Below are positions 33,494-42,530 of a stretch of DNA of 64,000 nucleotides, piece after piece. The stretch's first letter is position 1. Each line of letters begins with the position of its first letter. The translations under genes and the position numbers were made by a program. The notes below the pieces were generated by a model, which worked only from the letters and a program-made list of their open reading frames with translations, did not search any database and was not told where the DNA came from. The stretch is from Candidatus Metalachnospira gallinarum (GTDB taxonomy: Bacteria > Bacillota > Clostridia > Lachnospirales > Anaerotignaceae). The stretch is from positions 1-64,000 of the forward strand of contig CAJFHC010000003.1 in NCBI GenBank assembly GCA_904378045.1, written 5' to 3'.

Positions 33494-34702
33494 TCACGCG
33501 GCGGGTATGGTAAGAGTCATACCCTCTCTTATCGTATCGTTCTCGCTGAGACCGTTGGCGTCAAGTATCCTGTCGTAGTAAGAGCCGTTGCCATACATCT
33601 TTGTGGCGATACCCCAGTAAGTATCTCCGGCCTGAACTGTGTAGGTCCTTGTTCCGCTGGATGAGGAAGCAGTTGTGGAACCGCCGGTGGTTGTTGTTTC
33701 GCCTGATGTGGTATCCGTTGATGTCTGGCCGGATGTCTCATCCGTTGTTCCTCCTCCAAGCTGAGCCTGAAGATCCTCTACCTGCTCCGTAAGGCTGAGG
33801 TTGTCGAGCTTGAGCTGTTCATACTCTGTCTCCATCGTCTGGTATGTGGTTATCTGCTCATTGAGCTTTGATACCTGTCCCGAAAGGGAAGCCACCTTAT
33901 AGATGAAGAACGCAAGCACAACTATGCCTACGATTATAATAACTATCCTTGCCACGCTGCTTCCGGAATGTTTCTCGTCATAGTAATCGTCGTCCTCGCG
34001 GAAAAGCTCGTTAAGGCTGGCCTGCTTATCGATATTTGAAAGCTCCAGATCCTTCTCATCAATATTTCTGCGCTGTTTTTTCCTTCTGATGGGTCTGTCG
34101 TCTTTCCTTGTCTTTTTAACAGGTCTTTCCTCCTGCTCAGGCTCCTCATACTGTTCCATCTGGTCCATCTCATCTTCGTCGACCGGCTCCAGGTCAACTC
34201 CTCCGAGCATTCTGGCAACCTTTTCCGCCGTGATGTCGTCCTCGCTCTTTTCTTCCGCCTCCGCGGGAGCGGGTTCTTCCTCCTTAAGAGTCTCCCTGTG
34301 TTTTTTAGCCGATGAGACAAGCCCCTTCGTGAAGTTCGTCAGATCTCCCATAAGGCTGTCAACATCGTCATCCTGTCTTTCCTCGGGCTCCTCGACGGGA
34401 TCCTTTGAAGCGGATACGTTTTCAGCAGCCGTCTCCTCAGCCTCCTCGGCCGGAGCGCTGTTTGTCTCAGCTTCCAAATCTTCGCTGACCGCTCTGCGGT
34501 TCTTTTCCCTTGCCGATTTTATCTTTATGCTGTGCGTGAGCTCCTCGCTTACTTCTTTTTTCATAAGCGGATGAGTGTCTATGAGCATTTCGGCAACGTC
34601 CTCCGGAAAATCGCTGTAGAGTTTTTTGTAATACTCGCTTGAGCCGAAAGAGCTGTCAACATTTTCGTTTTCATTTCCTTTGTTGTTCATGTTTTCGTCC
34701 AT
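33494..34702 (-). CDS. Membrane-anchored LysM-domain protein with long acidic cytoplasmic region
   Basis: A 402-aa protein with a clear order of parts: an N-terminal cytoplasmic region of about 250 residues, very rich in Glu and Asp with a basic patch KKTRKDDRPIRRKKQRR; one membrane helix (VARIVIIIVGIVVLAFFIYKVA); an extracytoplasmic coiled coil; a Ser/Thr/Gly linker; and a C-terminal LysM domain (YTVQAGDTYWGIATKMYGN...ENDTIREGMTLTIP) that would bind peptidoglycan. This layout fits a protein that ties a cytoplasmic partner to the cell wall, for example in division or morphogenesis, but I know no named family. It is the promoter-proximal gene of the rho transcript. Confidence 0.85.
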   Translation of the reverse strand: MDENMNNKGNENENVDSSFGSSEYYKKLYSDFPEDVAEMLIDTHPLMKKEVSEELTHSIKIKSAREKNRRAVSEDLEAETNSAPAEEAEETAAENVSASKDPVEEPEERQDDDVDSLMGDLTNFTKGLVSSAKKHRETLKEEEPAPAEAEEKSEDDITAEKVARMLGGVDLEPVDEDEMDQMEQYEEPEQEERPVKKTRKDDRPIRRKKQRRNIDEKDLELSNIDKQASLNELFREDDDYYDEKHSGSSVARIVIIIVGIVVLAFFIYKVASLSGQVSKLNEQITTYQTMETEYEQLKLDNLSLTEQVEDLQAQLGGGTTDETSGQTSTDTTSGETTTTGGSTTASSSSGTRTYTVQAGDTYWGIATKMYGNGSYYDRILDANGLSENDTIREGMTLTIPAA

Positions 34703-34785
34703 GTTTTTATTATCCCTCCGGTAATATATGGTGTCAACTTATGTTCGTTCGCATAATTCTCCACTGTACTTTATTTTATCATCTT

Positions 34786-34814
34786 ATTTTACATTCCAAT
34801 GGTAATTGTGTCAA
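34786..34814 (-). promoter_or_regulatory. Promoter of the LysM-rho transcript
   Basis: TTGACA (34809-34814), a 17-base spacer and TAAAAT (34786-34791) on the minus strand, about 85 bases before the LysM gene. A second TTGACA lies nearer the gene at about 34733-34738 without a good -10 box. Confidence 0.75.
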
Positions 34815-34919
34815 CCTTACGGGCGTTTTTTAAGATAAAAGTAAAAAATTCCAAATCTCAAAAGCGCCGTTTTGCGGCTTTAGCAGAATCGTCGGATATA
34901 TGCGGCCTTGTTTTTACGC

Positions 34920-36695
34920 TCACTCGCTTGTATCAAACATATCTACGAACGTCTGCGTGAGGTCGTCGATCATTCCCTTATCGGTCAGAGTAAGTCCGGG
35001 CAGCACCGGCAGCGAGAATACGACCAGCATAAGCAGGTAAAAGTCTTTTCCGCACATATCCCTGAATACCTCTTCCATTCTCTCTATGTCGCCGCTTACT
35101 CCCTCGCAGTCCTTAAGGCTCATAAGGCCGGCCGCAGGCAGATCCAGAGAGCCGATTACCTTTCCGTTCTTAGCGGCGCACATGCCGCCTCCGACCTTTT
35201 TCAAATGCTCGGCGCAGGCATAGGCGCTTTTTTCGTCCCTGTAAAACACCGTAAAGTTGTGGCTGTCATGGGAAACCGTTGTTGCCATAGCCCCCTCTTT
35301 CAGGTCGAAGCAGTCCATAACGGCGATATTTTTATCTCCCGTGCCGTATCTGTTTGCCACGCAGACAAACTGCAGTCCCGGCTCGTCCTCAATGGATACT
35401 CTGCCATCCTTGACCGGCAGTTCCACAAATCGGCCTTCCTTTATAGCCGTATTTCCGCCGTTTCTTGTCAGTATCCTTATCCTTTCCCTGTCGCCGCAGC
35501 CCTCCGGAGCACGCAGGACAAAATCATCCGGAGACGTTATCTGAGGCATATTTACGGTGTTTTTAGGCATATCAATCGGAGTTTCGTCATCCTGCGCCAT
35601 GTATTTACCGTTTTCCGCCACAAGCCTTCCTCCTATGAACACCGCCATCGGCTTTTCCCCGTCAAGGGATGAAACTATCTGCATATCGGCGGCATAGCCC
35701 GGAGCAACGGCTCCGAGATCGTCGAACTTATACTCTTTGGCAGCGTTTATTGTTGCCATCTTTATGGCCTCGATGGGGTCAAGGCCGTTTTTGACCAGTT
35801 TTCTTATGACTGAGTTTATGTTTCCCGACGTGAGCAGATCTTTGGCATGGATGTCGTCGGAGCATATAGAGACGTTATCGTGCCACTTTTGTCCTGAAAT
35901 ACCGTCCATCTGTTCCTTCAGGGCGTCAACTATGGAGCTTGAGCGCAGATTGACATGCATTCCGTTTCGCAGCTTTTCCCTTACCTCGGCGGCGTTGGTG
36001 CTTTCGTGGTCGCTCTTCGGCCCGCCGATGATATAGGCCGCCAGTTCCTTTCCTCCGACATGGGGAGCGTGCCCCTGCAAAAACATATCTCTTTTTATTC
36101 CCTCATCGATTATGTCATGTATCCTCTCATCGTCGTTTATTACGCCGACAAAATCCATTATCTCCGCTATTCCCACAACATCGTCCATATCAAGAATTTC
36201 GGCGATGTCTCCGGCCTTAAACACGGCTCCGGAGCTTTCCAGCCCCGGCACGGCCGGAACGCAGGACGGCGCGAGTACCAAATGCCTGAGCGCTGTCTTT
36301 CGTCCGTTTTCCAGCATAAATTTGATTCCGTCCATCCCCATTACGTTGCCTATTTCGTGCGGGTCGGTGCATACCGTCGTCGTTCCCCAGCAAACAACCG
36401 CGCGTCCGAAGTTTTCCGGTATCATCATTGACGATTCTATATGCACATGGGTGTCGATAAATCCGGGAATAAGGAAGTTTCCCCCGCCGTCATAAACGCC
36501 GCCGCTCTCAAGAGGGGCTTTTTCCCCGGCCTGTCTCACTCTGACAATACTTCCGTCAAGTATATCCACCTCCGCGGGATATATCTCCCCGGTAAATACG
36601 TTAACAAGCCTTATGTTTTTGACCGTCAGATCGCAGGGTATGCGTCCCATGGCCGCCGCGATGAGCCTTGATCTGTCGTTTTTCTGTATTTTCAT
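34920..36695 (-). CDS. adeC: Adenine deaminase
   Basis: A 591-aa amidohydrolase of the adenine deaminase family. It turns adenine into hypoxanthine and ammonia with a Mn/Fe dinuclear site. Metal-binding motifs are PGFIDTHVHIESSMM, TDPHEIGNVMG and the downstream VSICSDDIHAKDLL. The C-terminal adenine deaminase domain contains VSHDSHNFTVFY. It serves purine salvage. I looked for a purine riboswitch upstream and found none. The molybdo-hydroxylase genes at 62.8 kb could act further down purine breakdown, but they are far away. Confidence 0.96.
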   Translation of the reverse strand: MKIQKNDRSRLIAAAMGRIPCDLTVKNIRLVNVFTGEIYPAEVDILDGSIVRVRQAGEKAPLESGGVYDGGGNFLIPGFIDTHVHIESSMMIPENFGRAVVCWGTTTVCTDPHEIGNVMGMDGIKFMLENGRKTALRHLVLAPSCVPAVPGLESSGAVFKAGDIAEILDMDDVVGIAEIMDFVGVINDDERIHDIIDEGIKRDMFLQGHAPHVGGKELAAYIIGGPKSDHESTNAAEVREKLRNGMHVNLRSSSIVDALKEQMDGISGQKWHDNVSICSDDIHAKDLLTSGNINSVIRKLVKNGLDPIEAIKMATINAAKEYKFDDLGAVAPGYAADMQIVSSLDGEKPMAVFIGGRLVAENGKYMAQDDETPIDMPKNTVNMPQITSPDDFVLRAPEGCGDRERIRILTRNGGNTAIKEGRFVELPVKDGRVSIEDEPGLQFVCVANRYGTGDKNIAVMDCFDLKEGAMATTVSHDSHNFTVFYRDEKSAYACAEHLKKVGGGMCAAKNGKVIGSLDLPAAGLMSLKDCEGVSGDIERMEEVFRDMCGKDFYLLMLVVFSLPVLPGLTLTDKGMIDDLTQTFVDMFDTSE

Positions 36696-37049
36696 ATTAT
36701 CCCGCCTTTCGTGGTTATATGTTCAGTAATTTTTACTTTGGAAACGGTTTTGGCATAATCAGATAATAGGGTACGATAATAGTCTTTAGCTTACATCGGC
36801 TTTGGAACGGCAATATATTACAATCAGAATAATACGGTAAACGGCTTGAGTTGTTTATAACATTGAGATTTATTATTTGCTATAACCGTCATGGGTCGAA
36901 GCCCTGCAGTTATTTTTTATGAGCGGCAATTAAAAGCCCACGGGCTTTTTCGATAATCAAAGCCTCTGCCAAATTTATTGTATAATCAACGGGCCGGAAA
37001 AGTCAACATTGACATTCCGGCCTTATTGATATATAAGATCTGCTTTTTA
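36696..37049. other. Intergenic region with two strong hairpins
   Basis: 354 bases with no gene. AAAAGCCC-AC-GGGCTTTT at 36932-36949 looks like a bidirectional terminator. A larger perfect structure at 36992-37022, directly after gltX, has arms GGCCGGAA/TTCCGGCC with an inner GTCAA/TTGAC stem; it has no T run on the gltX side. The remainder is AT-rich and probably holds the adeC promoter, which I could not place. Confidence 0.6.
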
Positions 37050-38507
37050 TCAGCCCAATTTCTTCTCAAGCATTTCTATGCCCTTTGCTATCCTCTTTAA
37101 TGTCTCGTCCTTTCCAAGGATAACCGCAAGCTCGGTCGCTCCGCCGGGCGATGAGGGTTTTCCTGAAAGCGCGGTTCTAACGGGCCAGAGTATTTGTCCG
37201 TTTTTCAGTCCTTTCTCCTTAGCAAGCTCCATCAGTCTCTCGTAAAGGCTGTCATTTGTCCACTCATGCTGAGCCTCCAGCACGGGTACAACGGCCTTAA
37301 GGCTGTCAAGGGCGATCTCCTCTGTAGTTTTCATCTTTTTGTGGACATAAAGCTCCGTGGAATATTCGGGAAGCTCGTCGATGAAATCAATGAGAGACGG
37401 TATGTCGTTGAGCGTCTCAAGCCTTGTCTTGAGCAGTTCTCCGACAAATCTCAGGTCTATTCCTTCCGTCTTTACGGCGTCTTTAAGTCTCGGCTCGGCA
37501 AGCTCCCAGTATTTATCAAAATCCATGGCCTTAAGGTACTCGCCGTTCATCCAAGTGAGCTTCTTTATATCGAATATGGACGGTGATTTGCTGATTCCCG
37601 CGATATCGAACTTCTCGATGAGCTCGTCCATAGTAAATATTTCCTGATTGTCCGTGGGGTTCCATCCAAGCAGAGCAATGTAGTTTACTACGGCCTCGGG
37701 AAGGAATCCGTCGTTTATAAGATCCTCAAATGACTTGTCGCCATGTCTTTTTGACAGCTTGTGCTGAGCGTCCCTCATTACGGGAGGCAGGTGTATGTAC
37801 TGGGGAGCGTCCCAGCCAAAGGCGTCGTACAGCAGATTGTATTTGGGCGTGGACGAAAGGTATTCGTTGCCCCTTACAACGTGGGTTATCTTCATTGTAT
37901 GGTCGTCAACGACATTGGCGAAATTGTAAGTCGGAAAGCCATCGGACTTAATAAGTATCTGGTCGTCAAGCTCGCTGTTGTCAACGCTTATGGAGCCGTA
38001 CACCGCGTCCTCAAACGTCGTCGTTCCCTCGGTTGGCATAAGCTGGCGGATAACAAAGGGCTTGCCCTCGGCCAGATTCTTTTCTATCTCCTCTTTGGAG
38101 AGGTGCAGGCAGTGTCTGTCATATCTGGCAAAGGCGTCTCCGTGCTCATTGTTGGCTTTAAGGGAGTCAAGTCTTTCCTTTGTGCAGAAACAATAATACG
38201 CCTTGCCCTTTTCCACAAGCTCCAGCGCATATTTCATATACATGCCCATTCTTTCGCTCTGGACATAGGGGCCGTATTCTCCTCCTACATCGGGACCCTC
38301 ATCATGCTTTATGCCGGTCATTTCCAGCGTTTTGTATATAACGTCAACAGAGCCCTCGACCTTTCTTTCCTGGTCCGTGTCCTCTATTCTGAGGATGAAT
38401 TTTCCGCCCTTTGACTTGGCGATGAGATACTCGTAAAGAGCCGTCCTCAGATTTCCGATATGCATATAGCCCGTGGGACTGGGCGCGAATCTTGTTCTTA
38501 TTTCCAT
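37050..38507 (-). CDS. gltX: Glutamyl-tRNA synthetase
   Basis: A 485-aa class I synthetase. The HIGH-like site is [17 protein letters not shown] near the N-terminus, the KMSKS-like site is [11 protein letters not shown], and the C-terminal helical anticodon-binding domain follows. It charges tRNA-Glu and, in most Clostridia, also mischarges tRNA-Gln for the GatCAB route. The ATG at 38507 follows GGAGGT; the longer frame from 38552 lies in the promoter leader. Two imperfect 21-base direct repeats lie just upstream of its promoter. Confidence 0.96.
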   Translation of the reverse strand: MEIRTRFAPSPTGYMHIGNLRTALYEYLIAKSKGGKFILRIEDTDQERKVEGSVDVIYKTLEMTGIKHDEGPDVGGEYGPYVQSERMGMYMKYALELVEKGKAYYCFCTKERLDSLKANNEHGDAFARYDRHCLHLSKEEIEKNLAEGKPFVIRQLMPTEGTTTFEDAVYGSISVDNSELDDQILIKSDGFPTYNFANVVDDHTMKITHVVRGNEYLSSTPKYNLLYDAFGWDAPQYIHLPPVMRDAQHKLSKRHGDKSFEDLINDGFLPEAVVNYIALLGWNPTDNQEIFTMDELIEKFDIAGISKSPSIFDIKKLTWMNGEYLKAMDFDKYWELAEPRLKDAVKTEGIDLRFVGELLKTRLETLNDIPSLIDFIDELPEYSTELYVHKKMKTTEEIALDSLKAVVPVLEAQHEWTNDSLYERLMELAKEKGLKNGQILWPVRTALSGKPSSPGGATELAVILGKDETLKRIAKGIEMLEKKLG

Positions 38508-38538
38508 AATTCTACCTCCAAAAAAGTTATCTCTACTT

Positions 38539-38567
38539 ATATTAAACTCCACAGGCGAAAATGTAAA
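38539..38567 (-). promoter_or_regulatory. Promoter of gltX
   Basis: TTTACA (38562-38567), a 17-base spacer and TAATAT (38539-38544) on the minus strand, about 30 bases before the ATG. Confidence 0.7.
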
Positions 38568-38570
38568 GCC

Positions 38571-38612
38571 ATACCCCCAATAATCGCCGTAATGCCCCCA
38601 ATTTGCTCCGTA
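38571..38612 (-). repeat. Two adjacent 21-base direct repeats upstream of the gltX promoter
   Basis: On the minus strand the units are TACGGAGCAAATTGGGGGCAT and TACGGCGATTATTGGGGGTAT (16 of 21 identical), ending three bases before the -35 box. The 21-base period, two helical turns, would place both on the same DNA face. Confidence 0.75.
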
Positions 38613-38654
38613 AAAACCTTATTTTTGTATAAATTTCAGCGGCCTATATCTATT

Positions 38655-38686
38655 ATAAAAATTCGGGGCAGTCCGAAAACCGCCCC
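38655..38686 (-). terminator. Likely terminator after the 55-aa gene
   Basis: GGGGC pairs with GCCCC (38682-38686 with 38665-38669) on the minus strand, followed by GAATTTTTAT. Confidence 0.6.
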
Positions 38687-38747
38687 TTCTTTCCGCCGAA
38701 ACTGTCCCAAAAGCGCTCTTAGGCCATTGTCCTGATACCCGTGAGCG

Positions 38748-38915
38748 TTAAAACATCTTCTTTTCGGCCATGTCGATATAATCCTCGGCTTTGTTGAGAA
38801 CGTCCTTTCCGCCCTCCATCAGTTTTCTGCCCTTATCCTTGTTTTTAGCCGCCAGATAAGCTCCCGCGGCCACGGCCGCTCCGCCGATTATCATTCCGTC
38901 AACGAATTTGCTCAC
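38748..38915 (-). CDS. 55-aa YtxH-like small protein
   Basis: A short gene read directly from the sequence. It has a GTG start at 38915 with GGAGG eight bases upstream and a TAA stop at 38748-38750. The product begins MSKFVDGMIIGGAAVAAGAY, a glycine/alanine-rich hydrophobic segment, and continues with a charged helical tail (AAKNKDKGRKLMEGGKDVLNKAEDYIDMAEKKMF). This is the layout of YtxH-like or gas-vesicle-like small membrane-associated stress proteins; the family assignment is tentative. Terminators lie on both sides, so it is probably its own unit or is reached by read-through from the ser operon. Confidence 0.75.
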   Translation of the reverse strand: MSKFVDGMIIGGAAVAAGAYLAAKNKDKGRKLMEGGKDVLNKAEDYIDMAEKKMF

Positions 38916-38930
38916 TCAAAACACCTCCAA

Positions 38931-38964
38931 AATAAAAAGTGACGCGCCGTTTTTGGCGCATCAC
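38931..38964 (-). terminator. Terminator of the ser operon
   Basis: GTGATGCGCC pairs with GGCGCGTCAC (38955-38964 with 38939-38948, one G-U pair), followed by TTTTTATTTT on the minus strand. Confidence 0.92.
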
Positions 38965-39000
38965 TATTATTTGCTTTAAGCACTGTTTTTAATCTAAAGT

Positions 39001-40239
39001 TTATTTTAAAGAATGGATAAACAGTCCGCTTCTCAGCTTAGGCTCGAACCAAGTCGATTTCGGAGGCATGATCTTATTCTCGTCAGCGATTTTCATAAGC
39101 TGCTCTATCGACGTCGGATACATGGCGAAGGCCAGCTTCATTTCTCCACTGTCGACCCTCTTCTCCAGTTCTCCAAGTCCTCTTATGCCGCCGACAAAAT
39201 CTATCCTTTTGTCAGTTCTTATATCGCCTATGCCAAGTATCGGTATAAGAACATTGTCCTGAAGGATGGAAACGTCAAGTCCTCTAACGGCGTCATCGGA
39301 GCGTATCTCGTCCTTCGCCGTAAGCATATACCATTTTCCGTCCATATACATTCCAAAGTCGCATGCTTTTTCAGGCTTAGCCCTGCCCTCTGTCTCTCTG
39401 ACGGTGAATTTTTCGGAGAGCTTATTTAAAAGCTCGTCGCCGCTCATTCCGTTGAGATCCCTTACAACTCTGTTGTAGTCAAGTATTTTAAGCTCGTCGG
39501 AGGGGAATATGACCGAGAGATAGTAGTTGAATTCCTCTTCGCCGGTATATCCCGGATTTTCAGCCCTGCGCTTAAGGCCGACCTTAGCCGCGGAAGCGTT
39601 TCTGTGGTGGCCGTCGGCTATATAAAGGGCGGGAACATTCTTAAAAAGCTCCACAAGCCTGTTTATCATATTCTCATCGTCAATGACCCATGCCCTGTGG
39701 CCTATGCCGTCGTCGGCCGTAAAATCATAGACGGGCGTTTTTTCCTTAACGCTTTCAACCGCCGATGATATTTCATCCACGGTTCTGTAAGCGAGGAATA
39801 TGGGGCCGGTGTTGGCGTCGCATATATCGACGTGACGGATCCTGTCCTGTTCCTTATCCTCACGGGTGAGCTCGTGCTTTTTGATTGTTCCGTTCAGATA
39901 TTCGTCAATGGATGCACAGGCCACAAGTCCGGTCTGGCTCCTGCCGTCCATGGTAAGCTCATAGACATAAAGCAGAGGGCTTTCGTCCTGTATGAACACT
40001 CCGGTATCTATCATTTTATAAAGGTTTTCCTTCGCCTTAGCGTATACCTCCGGGGAATATATATCCGTTCCATCGGGCAGGTCGATTTCCGCCTTATCCA
40101 CATGGAGGAAGGAATAGGGGTTGTCTTTGGCGATCTCGGCGGCTTCCCTGCTGTTTACTACGTCGTACGGCAGGGCAGCGACCTTCTCCGCCTTGTCCGG
40201 AGTCGGCCTGATGGCCCTGAAAGGTCTAATTACAGCCAT
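39001..40239 (-). CDS. DUF1015 family protein in the serine operon
   Basis: A 412-aa protein of DUF1015. The typical start is VIRPFRAIRPTPDKAEKVAALPYDVVNSREA, followed by later YIADGHHRNASA (histidine pair), which resembles a catalytic or metal site, and a C-terminal KSTWFEPKLRSGLFIHSL. No function is established. In many Clostridia it is encoded directly after serC and serA, as here (15-base gap to serA), so a role in serine or 3-phosphohydroxypyruvate metabolism is likely. The operon has no recognisable phosphoserine phosphatase (SerB), so DUF1015 could supply or replace a step; this is inference only. Confidence 0.9.
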   Translation of the reverse strand: MAVIRPFRAIRPTPDKAEKVAALPYDVVNSREAAEIAKDNPYSFLHVDKAEIDLPDGTDIYSPEVYAKAKENLYKMIDTGVFIQDESPLLYVYELTMDGRSQTGLVACASIDEYLNGTIKKHELTREDKEQDRIRHVDICDANTGPIFLAYRTVDEISSAVESVKEKTPVYDFTADDGIGHRAWVIDDENMINRLVELFKNVPALYIADGHHRNASAAKVGLKRRAENPGYTGEEEFNYYLSVIFPSDELKILDYNRVVRDLNGMSGDELLNKLSEKFTVRETEGRAKPEKACDFGMYMDGKWYMLTAKDEIRSDDAVRGLDVSILQDNVLIPILGIGDIRTDKRIDFVGGIRGLGELEKRVDSGEMKLAFAMYPTSIEQLMKIADENKIMPPKSTWFEPKLRSGLFIHSLK

Positions 40240-40254
40240 ATACTCAGCCCCCTC

Positions 40255-41430
40255 TCAGGCTTCCTTGACGATCCTTACCTTAACGATACCGTCTACTTTG
40301 GAAAGTCTGTCGGCGATCTCCTGACCCTTGCCGTTGAATGTATCAACGTCAATGAGTGTATATGCGTATTCGCCCTTATTGTTGTTTACCATGTTGTCGA
40401 TATTGAGTCCCTCGTCGGAAATCGCGTTGGCAACGGCGCCGACCATACCTTTGACATTTCTGTGAAGAATGGCGAGTCTTGCCTTTCCTGTGTAGGGGAT
40501 GCTGCAGCTGGGGAAGTTAACGGAATTTTTGATATTTCCGTACTCAAGATACTGTTTGAGCTCCATAGCCGCCATTTCCGCGCAGTTTTCCTCGCTCTCG
40601 GGTGTTGAGGCTCCAAGATGGGGGATGCAGATAACGTGGTCAAGATTGATGACCTCTGCGTCGGGGAAGTCTGTAATGTACTCCGTGATAGTTCCCTTTT
40701 CAAGCGCTTCTTTAAGAGCCGCTGTGTCAACAAGTCCGCCTCTGGCGAAGTTGAGAAGTCTTGCGCCGGGCTTTGTGATGTCAAAAAGATCCTTGTTATA
40801 CATTCCTCTTGTGCTGTCGTTGAGGGGAACATGGATCGTTATGTAATCGCAGGCTGCAACAAGTTCTTCCCTTGTTCCCGCTCTTTTTACCTTGCTTGAA
40901 AGGCTCCATGCGGAGTCAACCGAAAGGAAAGGATCATATCCGTAAACTTCCATTCCGAGGCTTATAGCCGCGTTGGCAACAAGCACTCCGATAGCTCCAA
41001 GACCGATAACACCGAGCTTTTTGCCCATAATTTCGGGGCCTGTGAACTGTCCCTTGCCTTTTTCAACGAGCTTATCCACGTTGTCCTTGCCTTTGAGCTC
41101 CTTTGCCCATTCGATACCTTCCACGATCTTTCTTGAAGAAAGGAAAATACCTGTAAGAACAAGCTCTTTAACGGCGTTGGCGTTCGCTCCGGGAGTATTG
41201 AATACAACGATTCCCTTTTCAGAGCATTTGTCGATGGGGATGTTGTTTGTTCCTGCTCCGGCTCTCGCAACGGCGGCAAGGCTGTCAGGAAGCTCCATTT
41301 CATGCATGTCGTAGCTTCTTAAGATTATTCCTTCGGGATCTTTAATATCGTCTCCGATAATATATTTTTTAGGATTGAGCTTGCTTAAGCCAACCTCTGA
41401 GATCGAATTGAGTGTCAATACGTTATACAT
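40255..41430 (-). CDS. serA: D-3-phosphoglycerate dehydrogenase
   Basis: A 391-aa NAD-dependent 2-hydroxyacid dehydrogenase. It has the substrate-binding RAGAGTNNIPID, the Rossmann motif LGVIGLGAIGVLVANAA, catalytic arginine in LLNFARGGLVD, glutamate in the DFPDAE region and histidine in VICIPHLGASTPE. A C-terminal ACT domain (about 318-391) probably senses serine. It oxidises 3-phosphoglycerate in the first step of serine synthesis. The ATG at 41430 follows GGAGG by nine bases. It lies 17 bases after serC. Confidence 0.96.
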   Translation of the reverse strand: MYNVLTLNSISEVGLSKLNPKKYIIGDDIKDPEGIILRSYDMHEMELPDSLAAVARAGAGTNNIPIDKCSEKGIVVFNTPGANANAVKELVLTGIFLSSRKIVEGIEWAKELKGKDNVDKLVEKGKGQFTGPEIMGKKLGVIGLGAIGVLVANAAISLGMEVYGYDPFLSVDSAWSLSSKVKRAGTREELVAACDYITIHVPLNDSTRGMYNKDLFDITKPGARLLNFARGGLVDTAALKEALEKGTITEYITDFPDAEVINLDHVICIPHLGASTPESEENCAEMAAMELKQYLEYGNIKNSVNFPSCSIPYTGKARLAILHRNVKGMVGAVANAISDEGLNIDNMVNNNKGEYAYTLIDVDTFNGKGQEIADRLSKVDGIVKVRIVKEA

Positions 41431-41447
41431 TGTGTTTTTCCTCCGAA

Positions 41448-42530
41448 TCATTTATTTTCAACTTCAAATTTCTTCATAAAGTCAACGAGCTTCTGCACGC
41501 CCTCAACAGGCATAGCGTTGTACATACTTGCTCTCATACCGCCTACTGTTCTGTGGCCCTTGAGGTTTACGAAACCTGCCGCCGTAGCCTCCTTGATGAA
41601 CTTGGCGTTGAGCTCCTCCGTAGGAAGGATGAAAGGCGCGTTCATAAGCGAACGGTCCTTGGGTACGACTGTTCCTTTGAAGAAGTCGCTCTCGTCAAGG
41701 AAGTTGTAAAGGATAGACGCTTTCTTTTCGTTTATTTCCTGCATAGCCTTTACGCCGCCTCTTTCTTTGACCCACTCGAACACAAGTCCTGCCACATAGA
41801 TGGAGAACGTGGGAGGCGTGTTGTAGAGGGAATCATTGTCGGCATGGGTCTTGTAGTCAAGCATTGTGGGAGTGATGTCCATAGCGTTTCCAATGAGGTC
41901 GTCACGGACGATTACGACCGTAACGCCGGCGGGTCCCACGTTTTTCTGAGCTCCTGCAAAAAGAAGACCAAACTTGCTTACATCGATGTCCTCTGAAAGA
42001 ATGATCGAGGAAATATCCGTTACAAGAGGTACGTTTCCCGTTTCAGGGAGTTTTGTATATCTTGTTCCGTAAATAGTGTTGTTGTATGTAATATAGAAAT
42101 AATCCGCTTCGGGATCGAATTTGCTCTTGTCAAGCTCGGGGATATAGCTGAAAGTCTTATCCTCCGATGAAGCTACCACGTTTACCTTTCCGTAGCGCTG
42201 AGCCTCTGATTTTGCTTTCTTTGCCCACTGTCCCGTTATAACGATATCGCATTTGTTGTTCTTGTTCATAAGGTTGAGGGGTATCATCGCGAACTGTGTG
42301 GAGCCGCCGCCCTGTAAGAAAAGCACCTTATAGTTGTCGGGAATGTTCATAAGCTCACGGAGAGTAGCCTCTGCGCCCTGGATTATTTTCTCGAAAGGCT
42401 TAGATCGATGGCTCATCTCCATTACCGACATGCCTGAATCGCCGTAACAGACAAGATCCCTCTGTACTTTCTCAAGCACTTCAAGCGGTAACATCGACGG
42501 TCCTGCAGAAAAATTATAAACTCTTTCCAT
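41448..42530 (-). CDS. serC: Phosphoserine aminotransferase
   Basis: A 360-aa class V aminotransferase. VYNFSAGPSMLPLEVLE at the N-terminus and LFLQGGGSTQFAMIP (cofactor phosphate region) are typical, and the PLP lysine is in FAGAQKNVGPAGV. It turns 3-phosphohydroxypyruvate into phosphoserine. It is the first gene of serC-serA-DUF1015. Transcription must pass a predicted intrinsic terminator at 42603-42635 to reach it, so the operon is likely controlled by attenuation. AAGGAGG precedes the ATG. Confidence 0.97.
   Translation of the reverse strand: MERVYNFSAGPSMLPLEVLEKVQRDLVCYGDSGMSVMEMSHRSKPFEKIIQGAEATLRELMNIPDNYKVLFLQGGGSTQFAMIPLNLMNKNNKCDIVITGQWAKKAKSEAQRYGKVNVVASSEDKTFSYIPELDKSKFDPEADYFYITYNNTIYGTRYTKLPETGNVPLVTDISSIILSEDIDVSKFGLLFAGAQKNVGPAGVTVVIVRDDLIGNAMDITPTMLDYKTHADNDSLYNTPPTFSIYVAGLVFEWVKERGGVKAMQEINEKKASILYNFLDESDFFKGTVVPKDRSLMNAPFILPTEELNAKFIKEATAAGFVNLKGHRTVGGMRASMYNAMPVEGVQKLVDFMKKFEVENK

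Noticed and set aside
36696-36850. Purine riboswitch upstream of adenine deaminase
   Set aside because: The conserved junction sequences of the purine aptamer are not present on the minus strand.
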